Positions 26,404-37,988 of a stretch of DNA of 64,000 nt are shown piece by piece. Origin of the DNA: Neurospora intermedia (Eukaryota; Ascomycota; Sordariomycetes; Sordariales; Sordariaceae); NCBI GenBank assembly GCA_037102815.1, contig BTPP01000005.1:1054001-1118000 (forward strand), given 5' to 3'. Each line of letters begins with the position of its first letter. Position 1 is the stretch's first letter. The notes below the pieces were generated by a model. That model had not been told where the DNA came from, did no database searches, and saw only the letters and a program-made list of their open reading frames with translations. The translations under genes were made by a program, and so were the position numbers.

Positions 26404-28897
26404 ATGGTCGACAACGACAATGATATCGTGATGGACGGCCAAGATACTCATCCTGCCACAATTGACGTGCCGGCAACAAGTAATGGCATCACCAAAACAG
26501 AACCGAATGGTCATGATCAGTCCGCGCCAGCCAACGACGAGAAGGAGGAAAAACTGGACGATGAGAAAGATCCCTTCATCTACCCGGCTCGCCTAAAGCG
26601 AAGAGGTCTCCTTCCGACAGGATGCTGTTACGACGATCGTATGAAGCTTCACGCAAATGCCGACTTTGGCCCAAACCCCCACCATCCCGAAGACCCGTCT
26701 CGTATCGAGCATATCATGAGGATATTCAAGAGGGAAGGTCTTGTGTTCACTGGCGACGATGAGGATCTCAAGAAGGTCATCCGCACCGACCCTAGGAGGT
26801 ACATGTGGCGTATCCCAGCCCGACACGCAACCAAGGAAGAGATCTGCATCGTCCACCACCCTGAGCATTTTCGATGGGTGGAAGATCTGTCTCGGAAACC
26901 GACATCGGAGCTCCGGCGTCTCTCGACCATTATGGACCAAGGGAGAGATTCCCTTTACGTCGGTAGTATGACATTCGAGGCAGCACTGATCTCAGCTGGA
27001 GGTGCTATTGAGACCTGCAAGAGCGTTGTTGTCGGTAATGTCAAGAATGCTTTCGCTGTCATCCGTCCGCCAGGCCATCATGCCGAGTTCGACGCCCCGA
27101 TGGGCTTCTGTCTCTTCAACAACGTCCCAATAGCAGCCAAGATCTGCCAGACCGAATACCCCGAGATTTGCCGCAAGATACTTATTTTGGACTGGGACGT
27201 TCACCATGGCAATGGCATCCAGAACATGTTCTACGACGACCCGAATATCCTGTATATCTCGCTACACGTCTACATGAACGGCTCGTTCTACCCTGGAAAA
27301 CCGGATAACCCGATGACGCCAGATGGCAGTATTGAGAACTGTGGAGCAGGGCCAGGCTTGGGAAAGAACGTCAACATTGGCTGGCATGACCAAGGAATGG
27401 GTGACGGCGAGTACATGGCGGCTTTCCAAAAGATTGTCATGCCGATTGCCCACGAGTTTGATCCCGACCTCGTCATCATCTCCGCCGGATTCGACGCTGC
27501 AGACGGCGACGAGCTGGGTGCTTGCTTTGTATCGCCGGCTTGCTACGCTCACATGACACATATGCTCATGTCCTTGGCCAACGGAAAGGTGGCGGTCTGT
27601 CTAGAAGGCGGCTACAACCTTGCGGCCATCTCCAAGTCAGCCTTGGCAGTAGCCCGTACGCTCATGGGTGAACCGCCCCCGAAGATGGATCTCCCCAAAA
27701 TCAACAAGGAGGCTGCTCGGGTTCTGGCAAAGGTGCAGGCGTACCAAGCACCGTACTGGGAATGCATGCGACCAGGCATTGTAGATGTCCAGGAGATGCA
27801 GAGTCAAGGTGGCCAGAGGTTACATGATGTTGTCCGCTCAGCGCAGCGCTTCAACCTTTCGGAGAAGTTTGGCATGTTTCCGCTGTATATCCAGCGTGAT
27901 GTGCTATTCAAGTCCTTTGAGAATCAGGTGTTGGTTACGCGGAACGCAAGTGAAGCCCGCAAGCTTCTTGTAGTCATCCATGACCCGTAAGTTACGATTG
28001 CGTCCTCCCTGCTAGACCGAGCTAATTGCGTCCTGCTACAGACCAGAACTGCATGCCCAGCCAGATCCCCTTGACAACAGTCTCCAGCCACACGACTCCT
28101 GGATTGTAAGCTCTACATCTCTTGCCCTTTGCGCCACTATAACCTAATAGGAAAATAATAGACGGACAGCATCCCGCAGTACATCCAGTGGGCCATCAAT
28201 AAGAAGATTGGCGTTATCGATATCAACATTCCTCAATACATTACACATCCAGAGGTAGAGATGACGATGCCCGACAAGGTGTAGAAAAAGATCGTGCTAA
28301 CCTCAACATGTAGGATACGGAGTCATTGGCCCCCAAGGTAGATGAGCGAACGCAACAAGCGCAGATCCAGGAGCTCATGTGCTACATATGGGATAACTAC
28401 CTCCAACTCTACGACAATGTGGACGACATCTTCCTCATGGGTGTCGGCAACGCGTACCTTGGGGTTAAGCTCCTGCTCATTAACAGAGGTATGTACATGA
28501 TTCTCTGCACTGCGTCCTCCTTCTCCCGTATTTCTTGAGGCTCTGATTACTGACATGTGGTTCTCTAAACCCTACAGACGTGAAGTCGCGAATCTCAGGA
28601 GTCGTCAATTTTGTTAACGGCAATCTCCGTCCTGTCAAATCGGATGTCGACACCGATCTCTCATCGTGGTACAAGGATAACTCTCGGGTCTATGTGTCGG
28701 CGGACCATGCATGCTGGGCGGATGCCGACTTGAGCCGGAAGGTTATGAAACGCCGGTTCGGTTCGGTCATTCGCAGCAACGTGAGCGGGTTGGGTCGCAT
28801 GATGAATGAGCACTTCAAGGACGTTCAGGATTGGATGGTGGATAGGATGGTACCGGAGGAGGAGAAACTGGGGGATGAGATGGTGGAGGACGCGTGA
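26404..28897 (+). CDS. hda-1: Class II histone deacetylase HDA-1 with C-terminal Arb2 domain
   Basis: A zinc-dependent lysine deacetylase acting on nucleosomal histones. Exons 26404-27986, 28042-28105, 28162-28254, 28314-28488 and 28578-28897 give 744 aa. After an acidic, disordered N-terminus (1-55) comes a class II HDAC domain. It shows PPGHHAE (His225, His226), LDWDVHHGNG (zinc ligands Asp265 and His267), AGFDAADGD (Asp364) and LEGGYNL (Tyr404). The C-terminal exons encode an Arb2-like domain with VVIHDPP, GVIDINIPQYI and GVVNFVNG. Every intron is 55-89 nt with GTAAG/GTAGAG/GTATGT donors and AG acceptors. In N. crassa HDA-1 is the catalytic subunit of the HCHC complex (HP1, CDP-2, HDA-1, CHAP), which deacetylates heterochromatin; that role is from the literature and not visible in the sequence. 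Confidence 0.96.
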
Positions 28898-31069
28898 GAT
28901 ATAAACAAGACGGGCCTTGGTTCCTTGGGCGCTGCGGTTGGTGATGGCGAGTTTTAAGATAAGCTATCGTGGTGATAGCTAGGGCTACAATACTGGAGAT
29001 ATGTTGACCTACCTAAAGCCTTGCTGTGAGGATAATTCGGTGCTAAGGTCGATCATCTAGTGTTCTAGGGTAGGTGGATCTCGGCTTTGATTATGACTTG
29101 CTCTTCGTTCCATGACACACGAGTCTGGTTAGGCAAGACAGGACCCTACGCTTAAGACGAATTTGGGCCCTATCACCTTGGACATAGATCATATTAAAGT
29201 GCGTAACAACGTAGTATCATTTCATCCACAAGCGCTTTTTGTCCTCCGCCGTTTTGTGATCTGGTGACTCGTACGAGGTGGACTTGGTCGACATCCTACC
29301 GAAATCATCGTCTTCGATTTTACTATCAGACCATCCGACGACTTCCATTTGCCATGTAAGTCTCTGATTATAGTTGATCGTGATTACTCGCCCAAAGACC
29401 TGGGTTCATTGGTGAAGCTTATCCTTGCCTGGACCCTAAAACCTTCAAATTCGCCACCTGCTTGTGCTTTGTCGCGATGGGACGCGTCTGTTCGGCCAGA
29501 CCGCGTCTGGATGTGCTTGGGCCTCCTGGGTTCATGTTCGTGGCGGATTCTGGCCAAGCCACGCTGTCACGGTCTGGAGGTTATGTGGGTCCCATTTGCA
29601 GTCCTCTGCGACACCCATCCACGTGACTGCGTGTCCCGCGCTAGCCAGTTGGTATGAGTTCCCGGCAGGCAAAACTTTTGAGCTGGCAACTCCTTTGCAA
29701 GCGGACGACAGCGGACGGGGGCCCGGCGGTTCACTGCACTCACTGCACGAATCGCGGTCACGATTCGTTCGCTTCGTTTTTACCTTGCAGCGCCTTGCTG
29801 AGCCTCAAGATTTCCACTTTCACCGAACAACAACATCTCTATACTTGCATAGTACCGAAGCGAGCAACGACGGCGACACTTCACCAAGAACCAATTGCCT
29901 AGAATTCGCCCTCATCTTCAGCTTGTCCATCATTACCTATCGTCGCCCGATCTGATCTTCGCGTCAAGGTCAAACCACCACCCCTTATGCGACCAGATTA
30001 CCCCTTCAAGCATCACCACCACCGCGGGCCCGCAGCACGGCATACTGCTAGAAACCACAACCATACTCCTTTATCGGGGGGAGGGCCACCGCTCGATGCC
30101 GTGGCGATGGAGAGAAGCAGAAGGTAAGTTTTTGGTTCATGTGTTAATCTTTCATGTTTAGTGAATGGTGGGGAGGACGCCAGTGCGAGCTTTTGTTTTA
30201 CGCATATTTCTTCTCAAGTGAGAAGCTCAAAAGAAAATCAAGAATAAAAAGGTGGGTTATTATACGAACCTTTGACGATGTCAATTGAGACTTGGATGGA
30301 ATGGGAACCGAAGGGAACAAACTACCTGCAGCATGGACCAACCAAGAGGGGAGGGCGGAAGTGATGCTCTCAGGGAACTCATGCGATATTCGGAGGAGGG
30401 GCGAAGGAGGGAAAGGATGTGGGAAGATACCGTATGGTATTGCTGTTGCCCGTTAGAGGCAGTGCGACGCTGCGGGATCGGATAAACGAACAGAGAGCCG
30501 ACTCGACCATGAGACTTTCATTTTGCCCATCAACACCGACGAGGAGCAAGCAACATTGGCGAAGGGACATGTGTGTCTGCTGCATATCATCAGCAGTGCC
30601 TGGACAATGACGACGGAGTCAGATCGGACTTCCCGAGAATTCTGCTCGAATTTATTTGAGCCGCGTTTATGCATGCAGACAATATTCGCCAACTATTTTA
30701 CCGACATGCCCATAACTCAACAGCTCCAAGAGCCTCACATATGCGCGCCTGGATATTCCAAGTTTCGAACGCTATAAGTATGGGTACTTGTCTGCTTTCC
30801 TCTCTGGGATCTGGCATCAAGCCTCGACGGATCTACGAGTTCATCAATCCCACGACTTGTACCTCTACGAACCATACATTCGCCATCTCGACCATCATCG
30901 GAATTTCTGGACAGACCTGGCTTTGCACACATTCTCGGACCCTCCTGAACAACCGTTTTCGATCTCGAGATTCATCTCTCGCCAGTACCGTTGTTCCCAA
31001 TCAATAATTTGCCTGACGTACCCTACCACGGAGTCAGAAGAAGTCTGCGCAGCAGCAATTCTGGTTACC
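28898..31069. other. Intergenic region with a possible distant first exon
   Basis: The hda-1 3' flank is followed by CA/CT-rich leader-like DNA at 29780-30110. A strong donor, AAG|GTAAGT, occurs at 30124 after two nearby ATGs (30096 and 30107). This may be the first exon of the SR/GDR-repeat gene downstream. No other gene is supported. Confidence 0.45.
30096..30123 (+). CDS. Candidate first coding exon of the SR/GDR-repeat gene
   Basis: Two overlapping starts share one consensus donor (GTAAGT at 30124). ATG 30107 gives MERSR plus two bases, in phase with an acceptor at 32021. ATG 30096 gives MPWRWREAE plus one base, in phase with an acceptor at 32008. Both would feed the long downstream frame, which has no in-frame ATG near its own 5' end. 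The intron would be about 1.9 kb, long for this genome, so the call is tentative. Confidence 0.35.
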
Positions 31070-31657
31070 ATGAGCCATGATCAGCAGGGAGGATTTGACA
31101 ACAACCAGCACGGTATCCCTCTTGGGTCCGCTCCACAGCAAGACATGTCGAACGTCGAGCAGCAGCAACAGCAACAGCAAGCCATTCCGCCCGAAGGAGT
31201 TTCGCAGGATCACTCCAATCAAGCTATGGCGTTGGGTTTAAATGCCGAGAACCACAACCTCCAGGGGCCTGTGTACAACCCGAACGCCCAGGCTGTCACT
31301 ACATCTTCTCAGCACAACCCCCAGCCTGCCCAAGCTTTGGGTTCAGATGTCATGGACATTGACACTGCCCAAGATACCGCTACAATGGACAGCAGGGGCA
31401 GAAAACGGTCGAGGTCTCTGTCTCCTGAGGCGGTGGGATCAAAGAAGCAGAAAAAGCAAAGAAGCTACAGCCAGGTTATCCTGCCATGTACCTATGACGC
31501 CGAGGAAAGGGCAACTCATCCGGGTCCCAAAACATACGTCGACAAAGTCAACGATTTGCGACATGGACGCTATACTCTGCTGGAAGGACAACTTCCTCCC
31601 ACTACGGGACTCCAGGTGTACAAGCCGCAGCGTCGCCGTCGCGGCTCTCGCTGCTAG
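31070..31657 (+). CDS. Gln-rich protein with nuclear localisation signal, 195 aa
   Basis: Not recognised. The first ATG of the frame is at 31070 in TACCATGAGC. The N-terminal half is Gln/Asn-rich with a seven-Gln run near residues 32-38. Around residue 110 comes the basic stretch RGRKRSRSLSPE and KKQKKQR, a bipartite-like nuclear signal with SR dipeptides. The last 65 residues look more ordered (QVILPCTYDAEE, KTYVDKVNDLRHGRYTLLEGQ) and end in RRRRGSRC. The C-ending codons near the stop support coding. If the exon at 30.1 kb belongs to the downstream gene, this gene is nested in that gene's first intron; alternatively it could share that leader. Confidence 0.65.
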   Translation: MSHDQQGGFDNNQHGIPLGSAPQQDMSNVEQQQQQQQAIPPEGVSQDHSNQAMALGLNAENHNLQGPVYNPNAQAVTTSSQHNPQPAQALGSDVMDIDTAQDTATMDSRGRKRSRSLSPEAVGSKKQKKQRSYSQVILPCTYDAEERATHPGPKTYVDKVNDLRHGRYTLLEGQLPPTTGLQVYKPQRRRRGSRC

Positions 31658-32021
31658 CTTTTCTTGAACCCCCATACTTCCCGGTTCAAGGTTCTTTGGG
31701 GTTTTCACTTTTAAGATTTCTGTTTGTTATCAATCAATCCTGTCGGAGCAGTCTACCTCCGAACTCCAAGAAGTTGGGTCTGCTTGACAGTCTTGAAGCG
31801 TCATTGTCTCCTGCTTTTGTGGATCCATGCTGCCGGTGGTTTGACCATGGCTCGGTTCTCTGTCTTTCTTTTGTCTTTCTTTTGTCTTTCTTTTGTCTTT
31901 CTTTTGTCTTTCTTTTCTCTTATTCTCAAGCTCGTGCTGGCCTAGCGGACCCACGCCATGGCTGCATTTTGGAGCTTAACCTATAGCCAGGGGGGTGTGT
32001 TCTAACAGATGGCTCTTACAG
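31658..32021. other. Short intergenic or intronic stretch with 11-bp pyrimidine repeat and strong 3' splice signal
   Basis: It contains a tandem CTTTCTTTTGT-type repeat (about five copies, 31862-31918). At its end lies TCTAACAG at 32001-32008 followed by CTTACAG at 32015-32021. CTAAC sits 15 nt before the second AG, the usual Neurospora branch-to-acceptor distance. Confidence 0.6.
31862..31918 (+). repeat. 11-bp tandem repeat (CTTTCTTTTGT)~5
   Basis: About five copies of a pyrimidine-rich 11-mer, upstream of the 3' splice site of the SR/GDR-repeat gene. It may act as an extended polypyrimidine tract. Confidence 0.85.
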
Positions 32022-34065
32022 ATATGAAGATGGGGAAGTTCGGAGGTATGGAGCGGGCGAATCCTACCGTCCCTATAACAGAGATCGGTCGCCTCGGGCC
32101 ACTCGCAGCCCCCTGAGAGACCGAGGCCGTACTCCGCCCGGCGCCAGCGACAGTTATGTTCCAAGTAGATCCCCACGCCGCCGTTCGCGTAGTGGTGATC
32201 GGTTGGTCGATCGTATAGGAGAACGTGGAGGAGATCGTTTGGGGGACCGTTTGGTTGATCGTATGGGAGATCGTGTGGGCGACCGCCTGGCTGATCGCGT
32301 TGGTGATCGGATGGGAGATCGTCTTGGAGATCGTTTAGGTGACCGCATTCGTGACCGCATGGGAGACCGTCTCGGCGATCGTATGGGAGACCGTTTGCCA
32401 GACCGTCTGGGAGATCGCATGGGAGATCGCCCAGGCGGCATGGGTGATCGGTACAGACGCCCGCGAGATAGGTCCAGGGAACCCGAGAACACTTGGAGAA
32501 GACAAGATCGCAGCAGAAGCCGCCCTCGCAGCCCCCCTCCTCGCAGCCCTTCACCACCAAGACGGAGTCCTCCTCCCAGGAGAAGCCCTCCGCCCAGATT
32601 TGCCTCTCCCCGTCGCGATGAGCGACCTGAGAGAGCTCGATCTCCCCCTCGGCGCGACTTTGAAATACGGAGAAGATCTAGGTCACCATTTGATCGAGAC
32701 AGAGGAATTCGCCGGAATCGCTCACCACTGAGAAGGACACCACCTGTCGGACCGCGAGGGGGATCTTACCGTCCTCGGTTCCGATCTCCCGAACGCCGTG
32801 TTCGTGATCAGGACGATCGTTATCCAGCCCCGGCCTATCGACGCCCGGCGTCACCTCTGCCGCCCAGAGACTCCGTCAACTCATCTGCCATTACGTCTCG
32901 CTCTGTGTCAGGCAAGTCTTCGCCGCGTCCGGGCTCTCGCCAGAGAAGAGATGACCGATCAAGACCTCAATCACCGGCACCGGTAGCGGCACCGGCACCG
33001 GCACCGGCGTCGGTACAGGTACAGACACAAACACAGACACAAACGCAAGCACAGACGCAAACAGAGGCACCTACACCCGCACCCCGATCCCCTCCACAAC
33101 CGGCCGCGCCCACTCCGATTCCTGTGCGTGAGACGCCCAAGCAAGAACAACGGCCACCGGCACCAGAGCCAGCTCCCACTCCCACTCCCGTCAAGTCGCC
33201 CCCTAGAGGCCCGGCAGCTTTGAGGGCACCACCCACTGGTCCTGCAGCAACCAGGAACCTGGCACCGCCTGCAGCGCCATCAGCAAGCCCCGCAACTCGT
33301 CATCCTCCTCAGACTCCCAGTGGTCCGTCCCGACCTGACACATCCAGTCCGCCCGTGCCACCCTCGGGACCCCGTGGCTACGTGCCTCCTTCCCGAGGAG
33401 GCGGCTTCGCGCCCCGCGGAGGACGTGGAGGAAACAGCTGGCCAGGCATCTCCCGTCACAATTCCGTCACCAGCAACACCAATGGCCCCGCTGCATCGGT
33501 CTCTCCCTCCTCCGGCGGCCCGCCCACCGGCCCCAGCAACACCAACAACATTCCCACGGGCCCTCGCGCATCCGCAGCCGCCAATGCTGCATCATCTGTT
33601 TCCGCCTCTGCAGGCTCGGGAGTCGTCACCTCCACCTCCTCCCCCTCTCCCTCCCTCAGCAGCTCCGCAAAGCCGTTCAACCCACCCACCGGCCCCGCAG
33701 CTCACGCCCACTCCCATGGCCACCACGGTCCGCGCGGCCATCAGCAGCAGTCCCTCACCCTTGCGCAATCCCTCATGGCCAGCATGCCCCCCATCATTCC
33801 CGGCGTCGGCAAGTTGGACCCGTCGATTGGCTCGGCCATGTTGACGGGCGTCACCAAGGATCTGGACCCGCACCACCGCAAGCTGATGGAGGACGAGGAG
33901 CGGATTCGGGAGGAGTTGAATGCCAAGAAGGAGAAGCTGAGGAGGAGCTTGAGGATGTGGAGCAAGATGGAGAGGGAGAGCAAGGCGTTTGAGTTGAAGA
34001 GTGATTTGAGTGAGCGGAGCTTGAAGAATTTGGCGGGGGAGGGGTTGGGTGGTGCTGCTTTTTAG
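32022..34065 (+). CDS. SR/GDR-repeat RNA-metabolism-like protein (main exon; 5' exon uncertain)
   Basis: The long open frame ends at TAG 34065 and encodes about 680 residues. Its 5' edge has no ATG but follows a consensus branch and acceptor, so an upstream exon is required (candidate at 30096-30123). In order it holds: a YEDGE/RYGAGESYRPY start; an R/S/D-rich segment; about twenty GDR or xDR units encoded by degenerate 12-bp repeats (32191-32450); an RS/PPRRSPPPR region; a Pro/Gln/Thr-rich linker with a TQTQTQ run; Gly/Arg-rich RGGGFAPRGGRGG; a Ser/Pro/Asn-rich stretch; and a conserved-looking charged helical C-terminus (HHRKLMEDEERIREELNAKK, then RMWSKMERESKAFELKSDLSERSLK). The composition fits a nuclear splicing or mRNP factor, but I do not recognise the family. 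The antisense strand of the GDR block reads RSP repeats by chance. Confidence 0.75.
32191..32450 (+). repeat. Degenerate 12-bp tandem repeat encoding (M/L)GDR units
   Basis: Roughly twenty units of consensus GGAGATCGTNTG encode xGDR tetrapeptides. Units vary at synonymous positions and at the first residue (Met, Leu, Val, Ile), which suggests an old, purified expansion. Confidence 0.85.
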
Positions 34066-34449
34066 TTGAGAACGAAACGAGTGGTACATCCGTTGGTGAT
34101 GATAATGGAAGGGTTACCGGACTGGGGTTTGTCTGTCTGTCTGTCGTGCTCTGTTGGTTCTGTTGATTCTGGTATGATATCGTATGGTATGGTATGGGAG
34201 CATACGAATAGACGGTTTGTTTGGTTTGGTTTGGTGATGGTGCTAGACTATAGTTAGTAGTACGGCAAATGCATGGATCGGGTTTCAACAATGCATAAAA
34301 TAGATTTACGCAGCGGGAAAATCCGTAAACCACTGACAATGACCCTTTTTTAACTATTTTTGTCGTGTTGTGTATGGTTGAACGTGTGCGTGCCGTGTCT
34401 TGGGTAACTTTGTGATCAAAACAGGACAGAAATGAGAACAGCAAAAAGC

Positions 34450-34451
<2 letters not shown>

Positions 34452-34492
<41 letters not shown>
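34452..34492 (+). repeat. Homopolymer (A)41
   Basis: Forty-one consecutive A in the 3' flank of the SR/GDR-repeat gene. No target-site duplication or retroelement body is visible upstream, so I treat it as a microsatellite. Confidence 0.95.
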
Positions 34493-34494
<2 letters not shown>

Positions 34495-35300
34495 GTGAGT
34501 GCACTTATTCAGAGTAAGAAAACATCTTACTGTCCTATTCGTATTCCCCGTGCTTCCTTTATTGCCATTTCCTAACAACGTTCAGTTGAGTTTATAATCA
34601 TACATACAACGTTGACTGTTATTAACACCACCAACCAACAAACGACATACCAAACCAAATACAGTAGGCACTTATGTATCGTTCCTCCTGCTTTCATCGC
34701 CATTCATACACACAGTTCACTCATCCTATCATTAGAGTATGTTAAGTAAACGGACGGACAGAATAGTTACGGTGGTTGATTATGATGGTGTCGGTGATGA
34801 TTAGGTATGTTTGGTGGTAACGGTGGTGGTGATCTTTTATCATGTTCACACAAATAAATACCTTCAACCCAGTTGTTCATTGCCAGCTGAGTTCAATTAC
34901 ATACCTGCCTCCAGCCAGCTGCATTGACATTCACTACTCTCTTACGCTCTTTATGAACCCCTCCCATCTTGCCGCTTATTTCTCACATTCTCTTTCTCTC
35001 TCTCTTTCTCTCCCTCTCACTTTCCCTCCCTTTTTTTTTTTTTTCCCGCTTTTTTCGCTTCTCGCCTTTCATTTCTAGAGTACACCTGACTTACTGCAGT
35101 TCTCGCCCTTTCGCTGCTTCGCAAAAATCCATCCTAACCTGACTTTAGACATTAACCGGTACTTCCTCGGCTATCAAGGTATGTAGTCCAAGGTGGTCCA
35201 AGTTCAACAACGTTATTATCAGCAGTATTTGTTTCCACTTTGTTACTACCTCTATGGAAGTAACGCCGTCCGTCAAAAAGGGGCCAGGGCACGGCAGGGC

Positions 35301-35341
35301 CATCAAGGTCCCCATCAAGGTCCCCATCAAGGTCCCCATTC
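35301..35341 (+). repeat. 12-bp tandem repeat, about 3 copies
   Basis: Consecutive copies of CCCCATCAAGGT, in non-coding DNA. Confidence 0.9.
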
Positions 35342-35394
35342 AGCCATAGATAGAATGGTGTCTGCTTGCCTCTTGCTATTATTCCCCATTCGCT

Positions 35395-35420
35395 CCAGTC
35401 CAGTCCAGTCCAGTCCAGTC
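35395..35420 (+). repeat. CCAGT pentanucleotide repeat
   Basis: Five consecutive CCAGT units in non-coding DNA. Confidence 0.9.
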
Positions 35421-36338
35421 CTGTCTCTCCTGTTTCCTACATACATGACACCTCTCCCCCTCCAGTTCCTGGTTGAGATCATACGTGGCGGACAATCAAA
35501 CCAGAGATGAATTTTACCTTGATTACCTTGACGGTCTACCTATGTAGGTACATGCAATCCTGACAGGTATACACTAGACTGACGACTGATGAAAGACCCT
35601 TGACACCTTTGACGTTCTCTCAGTCCACTCGCCTACCCATGTAACAGTAGCGGACGGCAGCGGGCGGCAAGCGGATAGACCGTTCGTTGATCGGATAGCC
35701 CGACAAGGCGTTGTCAGACCACACTCACAGTCAATACGACAGTAACGGTGACAGTGAATACTACCTACCCTTTAACTTCGCCTCATGTTGTCATCGTCAT
35801 ACCACTGATGGAGATTGCCAATCATCGCTTGTTCAGGAACACCGTGCTCTCAGGCCACTGGAAATTACGGTCTAGAGTTTGGTCATTCAATTGAAGGTGT
35901 AGTAGGTTCCATCAAGAGAGACAGACATTAAGTTAGCAAGGTATTGGTTTACTGTGCAGCATACACTGTTGATACCTACCCTCACCCAATGCTTTTGTTC
36001 CATGTTTGGAGCACTTCACTGCTGGTAAACCGTCGCTAGGAGGCCCGAGGCACTCAGTTGCGACCTGTAGCACCATATCATCGCAGCCAACTGGAACGAT
36101 CTCAGCCATCTATACACAGCACTTTCGAGATAGAATACAACTCGTATCACAATGCGCAATTAGGAACAGAACTGGAAGTGAACTTGGTATCTATTTGAGT
36201 TCGGATATTATTTTACTTTAAGCAGGACTGCCCGAGATCCAACATGCTCGAGTTCAATCCCATGGAATCATTGCCCTTTTTTTTCTTCATATCTAGGAAA
36301 AGACCATTACTTCATAACCGTGCGGGTACGCAACCGAT

Positions 36339-37988
<1,650 letters not shown>

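Larger units (their letters stand above)
34066..36338. other. Convergent 2.3-kb region with A41 tract and microsatellites
   Basis: This lies between the 3' ends of the SR/GDR-repeat gene (+) and gpd-1 (-). It holds an A41 run (34452-34492), CT-rich and T-rich tracts (34990-35045), a 12-bp tandem GGTCCCCATCAA (35301-35341) and a CCAGT pentamer array (35395-35420). No gene is supported. Confidence 0.6.

Noticed and set aside
30788-31069. Extension of the 195-residue frame upstream of 31070
   Set aside because: There is no ATG in this part of the frame and its codons are not biased; it looks like leader DNA.
31618-32021. Direct splice joining the 195-residue frame to the SR/GDR frame (donor GTACAA at 31618, acceptor 32021)
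   Set aside because: The phase works, but the donor is weak and codon bias continues to the TAG at 31657. I kept it only as a test for junction reads.
34440-34495. A41 tract as the tail of a retroposed element
   Set aside because: No target-site duplication and no element body upstream; a simple microsatellite is enough.
33851-34504. Phe-rich minus-strand frame through the A41 tract
   Set aside because: The Phe run is the complement of poly-A, and the remainder is the antisense of the SR/GDR-repeat gene.
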